From positions 1,875,692 to 1,905,691 of the forward strand of contig CAJNDS010002301.1 of the NCBI GenBank assembly GCA_905221605.1: a stretch of DNA of 30,000 bases, given 5' to 3'. The position numbers and the translations under genes were made by a program. Positions within the stretch are counted from its first letter, which is position 1, and each line of letters opens with the position of its first letter. Shown piece by piece: positions 24,740 to 30,000 of this stretch. This stretch comes from Symbiodinium natans. Lineage: Eukaryota; Sar; Dinophyceae; Suessiales; Symbiodiniaceae. The notes beneath the pieces were generated by a model. That model did not search any database. It saw only the letters and a list, made by a program, of their open reading frames with translations, and was not told the DNA's origin.

Positions 24740-25250
24740 GCCCTAAGGTTTACAGATGTTTGTTGTGTTCCTCCGAAACATACTTTTGGGCAGCCTATAC
24801 CGCTTAAGGTTTGGGGTGAAGGGCGAGAGAGGGTAAGAGAGAGAGAGAGAGAGGATTTAGGGTTTAGGGTTTAGGGTTTAGGGTTTAGGGTTTAGGGTTT
24901 AGGGTTAGGGTTTAGGGTTCAGGGTCTAGGGTTGAGGGTTCCGGGTTCAGGGTTTAGGGCCAAGCCGGTCCTAATGAACCTACATCTCCAACAGCCAATA
25001 AGTACCAAAGCTAAGCTCGTCCCGAAAACCGCATAATGAGGAAAACCCTAAACCCTGAACTCCAAATCCCAAGCCCTGGTCACGAAATGCGCCGACCACC
25101 CTAAACCCTAAACCCTAAACCCGAAACCCTAAACCCTAAACCCTAAACCCTTTGGATCGGGGCCCTGCCTGAGTGTTCGGATAGCCGGGCATGGTTCCCA
25201 TTTGCATCGCCATCTGCAGACACAGCGAAGAAGAATTGGGAGGGTTTAGG
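24740..25250. other. Repeats and two exon-like islands
   Basis: GA microsatellite at 24836-24853, TTTAGGG at 24855-24960. Island 24960-25045 is open on both strands (plus MNLHLQQPISTKAKLV; minus HYAVFGTSLALVLIGCW). Island 25160-25240, minus, reads MAMQMGTMPGYPNTQ between acceptor TGTCTGCAG and a GC-type donor CAG|GCAGGG and may be an exon of the gene at 24662-24307, though phases do not agree directly. Confidence 0.35.
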
Positions 25251-25517
25251 GTTTAGGGTTTAGGGTTTAGGGCCAGGGTTGAGGGTTGAGGGTTGAGGGT
25301 TTAGGGTCCCACTATTGTTCCAAGAACAGAGTTTAACAATGAGTGCAATGCAGGATGTACAGGAACGGCCGCGTGCCTACTCCATCCCTAAACTCTACAC
25401 ACTAAACCGCTTGAACTGAGATTCAGTTCCTTCGTGAGGTCTCAGATCTAAGTCAACCCCAAACCCAAAACCCAAAACCCTCAACCCTCAACCCTAAACC
25501 CTAAACCCAAAACCAAG

Positions 25518-25817
25518 CTTCGCATGACATTTGAGTTTTGGGAGAAGAGAAGCTGGCGCACCTGCTGGTAGGGGGGGCGGACGTGTAGCCCAGCCCCTGG
25601 CACCTTTCCGGGAAGGAGTGTCCTAAACCATTCCTTCAACTTTCAGAGCAGACTCTCTTTTCTAGCGTCTGTTTGTCAAACCTCCAATCACCAGCTCACG
25701 GAGACCCTGCGGTACTTTGGAGGCAGTCGAAGTTCAGGCCAAATGGAGAGAGAGAGGGAGCCCAACATAGAGACATGCAGATTTGATCGATGTGCGAATA
25801 GGCTGTCAACGCAGTAG
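25518..25817 (+). CDS. 3' end of an unidentified gene, two exons
   Basis: Exon 1 (25518-25567) follows AAACCAAG and reads LRMTFEFWEKRSWRT, ending at donor TGCTG|GTAGGG. Exon 2 (25649-25817) follows CTTTCAGAG and reads RLSFLASVCQTSNHQLTE, TLRYFGGSRSSGQMERER, EPNIETCRFDRCANRLSTQ and stops at TAG (25815-25817). The split codon TG|C keeps the frame. The 81-base GT-AG intron has CTAAAC about 25 bases before a pyrimidine-rich acceptor, a good branch-site position. No telomeric repeat in this intron. No family recognised. Confidence 0.5.
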
Positions 25818-26001
25818 GGTGTCAGGGTGTCAGGGACATAGGACTCGTTCAGTCTGAGCCGTTTGAGCCGTAGGGTTTAGGGTTTAGGGTTTATGGTGTA
25901 GGGTTTACGGTTTAGGGTTCACTGTTTAGGGCTCGGGGGCCCTCCAGAATCAGATCTGGGCGCCTGCAATGAGGACGGAAGGGTTGAACCTCGGATTCTT
26001 C
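25818..26001. other. Spacer with degenerate repeat
   Basis: TAGGGTGTCAGGGTGTCAGGG and TTTAGGG/TTTACGG units at 25815-25935; short unique block to 26001. No exon supported. Confidence 0.5.
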
Positions 26002-26116
26002 GGGTTTAGGGTTTAGGGTTTAGGGTTTAGGGTTTAGGGTTTAGGGTTTAGGGTTTAGGGTTTAGGGTTTAGGGTTTAGGGTTTAGGGTTTAGGGTTTAG
26101 GGTTTAGGGTTTAGGG
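26002..26116. repeat. Long perfect TTTAGGG array
   Basis: Sixteen uninterrupted TTTAGGG units, among the purest arrays in the window. Confidence 0.97.
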
Positions 26117-26194
26117 CAACTACGCGGCAGCTCCTGCCAGGTGCAGTGTTTATAGAGGCCCTGCAACAGGGGCTCGCTGTTCCATAGCGTGCAT

Positions 26195-26364
26195 GATATG
26201 GGGGTTTCCGAAATTAGGGGTACCCTTCTGTTTAGGGTTTAGGGTTTGGGGTTTGGGGTTTGGGGTTTAGGATTTAGGGTCTGGTTCCTTCAAAAAGGAT
26301 TATATAGTATTTTGTATTTTGGGGTATATAAGGGGTTACCCCTATTCTCGCATATTCCCATATG
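26195..26364. mobile_element. Family C-related TIR element carrying internal repeats
   Basis: Ends ATATGGGGGTTTCCGAAATT (from 26196) and inverted TTCTCGCATATTCCCATAT (to 26363), each continuing into AGGGGTACCC/GGGGTTACCCCT. The interior contains TTTAGGG/TTTGGGG units. The element is about 170 bp. Confidence 0.6.
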
Positions 26365-26504
26365 GATGTAGGAGTGATGTACTGTATGTGCCGGAAGTCT
26401 GTTTGCGTGAAATGCGGTCGTCGTCCTGTGTGACAGCGAGCTTGGTTGGCCCCAAAAAACACTTTGAACAAACCCTAAACTAGATCCTCTTAAGCCCAAT
26501 ACCA

Positions 26505-26605
26505 GGGAATGTATATGCATATATACATATATATATATATACATATACAGATAAACAAAAATGTATATATATATATATATATAAACATTATGTATAAGTA
26601 TATGT
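26505..26605. repeat. TA microsatellite
   Basis: ATATATATAT runs with ATGTAT and CATATA variants. Open frames on both strands here are Ile/Tyr repeats and not genes. Confidence 0.9.
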
Positions 26606-26763
26606 ATCGTATCAAAAGCCTCCTGCCTACCTGCACCGCAACCTTGCAATCACCCAAGGAACACGGCGTCTGCACCGGCGAATGGTGCAAGGAGGCCGCG
26701 TGGCTTGCTTGTGGCGAGCGCCTCCGGGAACTGTCGCCAGTTGGAGGTCCGGGGACAGCATAG
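26606..26763 (+). CDS. Possible terminal exon
   Basis: The plus frame reads QSPKEHGVCTGEWCKEAA then WLACGERLRELSPVGGPGTA and stops at TAG (26761-26763). It has Cys/Trp-rich protein-like sequence; two minus frames are also open. It abuts a family B element on the right. Confidence 0.35.
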
Positions 26764-26875
26764 GGGGCCTTCATCATTAGAACAGGTTTTGGGAGTTTTT
26801 TATGGTATACTTAATTACAAGGGACCATAACTTAAGGGAATACTGCTAGAAATTATTCTGACCCCTATAGTACAT
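26755..26875. mobile_element. Family B TIR element, copy 3
   Basis: CATAGGGGGCCTTCATCATT and AATTATTCTGACCCCTATAG are imperfect inverted ends. The interior AAGGGACCATAACTTAAGGG and AATACTGCTAG matches the copy at 11200-11325. Confidence 0.65.
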
Positions 26876-26952
26876 CGGGTTTTGGGCTGGCTTGATGTTG
26901 GGACAGTTTTGGGGGCCAAGCCCACACGACATAAAAGCTTCTAACAGGGTTT

Positions 26953-27066
26953 CTTTGTAGCCCAGGAACCATATTATCATCAGGGCACCCTTTTTTTTTG
27001 CTTGGTTACTTTATAAGGGAACCCATAAGCCAAAAAAAGGGAAAAGGGTACCACTGGGCTACTAAG
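26953..27066. mobile_element. Family A TIR element, copy 2
   Basis: CTTTGTAGCCCAGG and inverted ACTGGGCTACTAAG ends, with the same interior blocks as the 4057 copy. A GTTT repeat lies at both borders. On the minus strand, 27062-26953 would be a 110-base GT-AG intron directly after a coding-like exon (27153-27063). Confidence 0.7.
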
Positions 27067-29464
27067 GTTTGGACAACGAGCCTGACGGCTCCTCCAAGCC
27101 TCGGCTCCGACCGGAGCGGCATCGTGCGGCTGGCGGGCGCCTCTTCCTGTTTCCTTGGCAACCCAGAAACCATATCATGATAAAGGCACCCTTTTTTGGG
27201 GTTGATTACTCTTAATAAGGGAGCCCACAACCCAAAAAAAGGTAAAGGGTACCACTGGGCCACGAAGTTTCTGCTTCGGGGGAGAGATGCTCCGGCGCCC
27301 TCCACCCCCGCGCTGCGGGTGTTTCGGGCTTGCCTCCGACATCGGATCCGTGCCTTCCAGGGACTCCTGAAGAGCTGCCGCGCCCGCTGTGAGCCCTTCC
27401 TTGCCAAACGACATGAACCCTGAAATTGGGGGTCATCTACCCCGACTACTATAATTCCTATTAAGGTTACATGAACCCTAAACCCTTTTGGGCTTCATTT
27501 CCTCCCCAAGGTTCGTCCACCATTCCTATAAAGGCACATGAACCCTAAACCCTTTTAGGCTTCATTTCCTCCCCAAGGTTCGTCCACCATTCCTATAAAG
27601 GCACATGAACCCTAAACCCTTTTAGGGTTCTCAAACTTCCTCCCCAAGCTTCGTCCACCTTCTGGAGCATGGAGCGCATGCGCAGCTCCGCCTGATCCGT
27701 GCGCTGCCGCATCGACTCGGCGCCCAGGGACATGCTCTGGTCGATGCGGCCGATCAGCCCCTGCACCATCCTGGGTTGGCCTATTTAAACCCTTTCAAAG
27801 AATGTTTAGGGTTTAGGGTTTAGGGTTTAGGGTTTAGGGTTTAGGGCTTCGGGTTTAGGGTTTGGGGTTCAGGGTTTAGGGTTTTTAGGGTTTATCGGGC
27901 CCCTTATAAACCGAAACAAGGAAAGCAGAAGATGCCCCAAAAGCCAACCTAAGCATCTTCTCGATCTCCTTGGAGAGCGACTGCATGCTGGCTTCACGGC
28001 TGCGCTGCTCGCGCTTCAGCTTCTCCTTCGGTTTAGGGTTTAGGGTTTAGGGTTTAGGGTTTAGGGTTTAGGGTTTAGGGTTTAGGGTTTAGGGTTTAGG
28101 GTTTAGGGTTTAGGGTTTAGGGTGCAGGGTTTAGGGTTTAGGGTTTAGGGTTTAGGGTTTAGGCTCCTCCATGGACGCCAGGCGCACCTCGAGCTGCTCC
28201 CGCAAGCGCCTTTCCTGGGCGAGCTCGTTATGGAGCCGCGCAGCCAGGGCGCGCAGGCCCGAATCGCCAGCCACGCCCCCAAGCTCTGAACACCTTGGTG
28301 GTTTGCTGCTTCTACAACTCTGCAGAGGTACCGAAGGCCAGAAGAACGATGCGATTCTGTGTCGATATTGGTCTAGCACTTGAAACCCGAAACCCTAAAC
28401 CCTACATCCTAAACCGCAAACCCAAGGCACGCTTAAGCCTAAAACCCCTCCAAAAACCACTTCTTCAGGGCGCTCGGTCTTGACCCGGCGGTGGAGGACT
28501 GCGACATCCTCCTCGAGCCATGCAATCCGCCTCTCGATGCTTGCGTTCTGCCGTGATGTCGCTCCTGTCAGGGGATCCACACTCGAAACCCCGAAGCTTG
28601 TACTCCTCAAGGGTTCCCTTCACACACCCCTAAAGGCTTCCCTTTGTATGCTTTGAAAGGGTTCCCTTCAAATACGCTGTCTTACAGCAGAAGGAAAAGG
28701 AGCTCCCGCATCTCCGGGGGCTTGTGCCATGACAAAAATGGGTCTGCCACACGAACACTTCATAGCTTTCTTGGGAATGTCCAAGAAGGGTTTGGGTTTT
28801 GGGCATAGGGGACCGAAGAGCAAAATGAACCTCAGTATATAGATCTCCAAAGTCGGGGGCACCCTTTCAGTCTTTCAAAGTCACGATATGGATCCCCACA
28901 AAGAGGGCCCGAACCACGACAAATCCCGAACTTACTACGAACATGTTTGGCCCCGCGGTGGGATGTATAGGGGGGGGCACCCAACAGCTCCACGAATAAC
29001 CACTGGAAGTCATCACGGGAGTCATTGCAGGACATATGTATATATATATAATTATATATATATATATATATATACATCTATATGTATAGATAGGTACCCG
29101 ACCCGAAGCCCAAGACCCGACTTGGAGGTTCCAAGGGTGCCTTAGAAGTAGGGGTTATGTGTCGGGTAGGTGTAGCTAAATAACGCGTTGGAACCTTATA
29201 CTTGGGGTAATGAGTACCCATGAACCTCCAAGCATATGCCCTAAACCCTTAACCCTAAGCCCTAAACCCTAAACCCTGAACCCTAAACCCTAAACCCAAA
29301 ACCCTTAACCCTAAACCCTAAACCCTAAACCCTAAACCCTAAGCCCAGGCCTGTGCTGGTGTTGAGGTCGCTACCTGCCTGGGAGGAGGCAGAGACAGCC
29401 TTCACCGCATTGTGGGCGGCCTCCATCTGCGTTTGCGGCTTCGCACCAAAGCACAGATCACCCC
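27063..29464 (-). CDS. Multi-exon coiled-coil protein gene
   Basis: Exons: 29464-29375 (GDLCFGAKPQTQMEAAHN then AVKAVSASSQA); 28564-28458 (ATSRQNASIERRIAWLEE then DVAVLHRRVKTERPEEV); 28283-28167 (LGGVAGDSGLRALAARLH then NELAQERRLREQLEVRLASM); 28025-27949 (EKLKREQRSREASMQSLS then KEIEKML); 27770-27659 (MVQGLIGRIDQSMSLGAE then SMRQRTDQAELRMRSMLQK). All four junctions are phase-consistent (G|GA, 0, 0, AG|G); one needs a GA donor. Exons 2-5 give a near-continuous charged heptad-like helix, so a coiled-coil structural or scaffold protein is likely; no specific family. Two more exons probably follow: 27419-27264 (MSFGKEGLTAGAAALQES...) after acceptor CAATTTCAG and 27153-27063 (NRKRRPPAARCRSG...). 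They join in phase across a family A element, and a stop could form at the next junction (TA|A). The donor between 27659 and 27419 is unresolved because a tandem duplication covers it. The true 5' end lies beyond 29464. Confidence 0.7.
27154..27267. mobile_element. Family A TIR element, copy 3, as intron
   Basis: CTTGGCAACCCAGAAACC and inverted CACTGGGCCACGAAG ends, flanked by GTTTC at both borders (27149-27153 and 27267-27271). On the minus strand, 27263-27154 is a 110-base GT-AG intron that joins two coding-like exons in phase. On the plus strand it would be GC-AG. Confidence 0.7.
27454..27659. repeat. 67-bp tandem repeat at an exon edge
   Basis: Three copies of a 67-base unit (landmark ACATGAACCCTAAACCCTTT at 27469, 27536 and 27603). 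Each unit ends with CCAAGSTTCGTCCACC, and the third is continuous with the coding exon at 27659-27770. The unit thus combines a copy of the exon border with CCCTAAA sequence. Confidence 0.9.
27771..27948 (-). other. Telomere-rich intron of the coiled-coil gene
   Basis: A 178-base intron, donor CTTAG|GTTGGC, acceptor CAACCCAG|G. About half its length (27804-27895) is TTTAGGG-type repeat (CCCTAAA in the sense strand). Confidence 0.65.
28026..28166 (-). other. Intron made almost entirely of telomere repeat
   Basis: The 141-base gap between phase-0 exons is, on the sense strand, GAGCC, then about 18 CCCTAAA units with one variant, then CCGAAG. It would be a GA-AG intron (ATGGAG|GAGCC...CCGAAG|GAG). 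AGGAG occurs at both borders, compatible with insertion and short target duplication. Confidence 0.65.
28565..29120. other. Long intron of the coiled-coil gene, or missed exons
   Basis: Lies between the exons at 29375 and 28564. It contains unique sequence with no decisive frame and a TA microsatellite at 29037-29092. Phase agreement of the flanking exons makes an additional exon unnecessary but does not exclude one. Confidence 0.4.
29121..29232. mobile_element. Family F TIR element, copy 4
   Basis: CTTGGAGGTTCCAAGGGT at the left and GTACCCATGAACCTCCAAG at the right (11-bp perfect outer TIR). It is 112 bp, within the long intron of the coiled-coil gene. Confidence 0.75.
29240..29345. repeat. 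CCCTAAA array
   Basis: About 13 units with some CCCTAAG and CCCTGAA variants, just downstream of the first detected exon of the coiled-coil gene. Confidence 0.9.
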
Positions 29465-29525
29465 CTGAACCCTGAACCCTGAACCCTAAACCCTAAACCC
29501 TAAACCCTAAACCCTAAATCCTACC
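29461..29525. repeat. CCCTGAA/CCCTAAA array with exon-adjacent variant units
   Basis: Three CCCTGAA units adjoin the exon at 29464, then five CCCTAAA units. On the sense strand the variant reads TTCAGGG, which supplies the CAG acceptor used in the model. Confidence 0.85.
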
Positions 29526-30000
29526 AGAGGTTCCGAGGGCCCCCCCCAGCAAGGGCGAACACCCCGAGCCCTAAACCCCCTAAACCCAAAAATCTGAAAG
29601 CCCTAAGCCCTAAACCCTGAAGGTGAGTATAGACGGAGAATCAGGGTGCTCAATCAGTACCACCCTCTCTTCGGCCAGCGGAGAAAGGCTGAGAAGAAGG
29701 CAGCGGTAAGGCAACAGGGCCATGCCATGCCATCTGCTTCCCACCCTGAAGCCCTAAACCCTAAACCCTAAACCCTAAACCCTAGACCCCATCTGTATTT
29801 GTAATTCCTGACAACTTCAGTCGTATCCGGGTATTCAGGGCTTGGGGTTTGGGACTTCGGGCTCAGGGTCGCCAAAAGGCCCCCTGAACCCGAACCATTA
29901 AGGCTTTGAGTTGAAAGAGATGAGGGTTTCTCGTATCGATGTCTTTCGGGATGGTCGGGGTACCCATTTTTTAGGTGTAGGGTTTAGGTTGGGATGTTCC
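29526..30000. other. Spacer with possible exon near 29660-29750
   Basis: In the block 29630-29750 a plus frame reads QYHPLFGQRRKAEKKAAV and has a donor-like GGCAGCG|GTAAGG. The gene to the left is on the minus strand, where no good frame is seen. The rest is CCCTAAA at 29753-29786 and unique sequence without a supported exon. Confidence 0.35.

Noticed and set aside
26490-26777. Open frames rich in Ile/Tyr (YIYIYI) on both strands
   Set aside because: They translate a TA microsatellite.
28832-29145. Open frames over 28832-29145 with YIYNYIYI segments
   Set aside because: They are driven by the TA microsatellite at 29037-29092, with no phase-consistent link to the coiled-coil exons.
1-30000. 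Recurrent peptide GFRVWGLGFRV in many open frames
   Set aside because: It is the translation of TTTAGGG/TTTGGGG repeats in one frame; it is not a protein motif.

Overview
The window looks like nuclear DNA of a protist with Arabidopsis-type telomere repeats (TTTAGGG/CCCTAAA), most probably a dinoflagellate (inference, about 70%). Reasons: short unit-like telomeric tracts occur on both strands every few hundred bases; coding matter occurs as islands of roughly 35-180 bases; several introns need GA or GC donors; acceptors are often AG|G; and many introns are short elements with terminal inverted repeats (TIRs), as reported for dinoflagellate introners. No prokaryotic gene, rRNA, tRNA or CRISPR array was seen.

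Most long open frames in the window are artefacts of stop-poor telomeric repeat or of a satellite. Real genes were found by joining islands whose reading phases agree across plausible splice sites. Best supported: (i) a minus-strand coiled-coil gene, five phase-compatible exons at 29464-27659 and probably further exons to 27063; (ii) a minus-strand PRA1 (prenylated Rab acceptor)-like membrane protein, 18996-16040; (iii) a minus-strand gene at 8603-8206 made of exons of 37, 90 and 42 bases separated by two different TIR elements; (iv) a minus-strand 3' gene end at 1383-1033 split by a TIR intron; (v) two-exon gene ends at 24662-24307 (minus) and 25518-25817 (plus). About twenty other islands are probably single exons and are listed with lower confidence.

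Between the exons lie telomeric arrays (some homogenised to variant units such as CTTAGGG, CCCCTAAA or AACTAAC), a 161-bp satellite (5467-6655), a 67-bp tandem repeat at an exon edge, AT microsatellites, poly-G tracts and at least eight families (A-H) of 80-170 bp TIR elements.

The most interesting feature is the intron system. Family A elements carry splice signals inside a near-symmetric TIR, so GT...AG can be read on either strand. Families D, G and H exactly fill phase-consistent introns. Two introns of the coiled-coil gene consist largely or almost wholly of telomeric repeat. Telomeric sequence and inverted-repeat elements therefore both seem to serve as intron matter here. All splice models are by-eye inferences without transcripts or homology searches.
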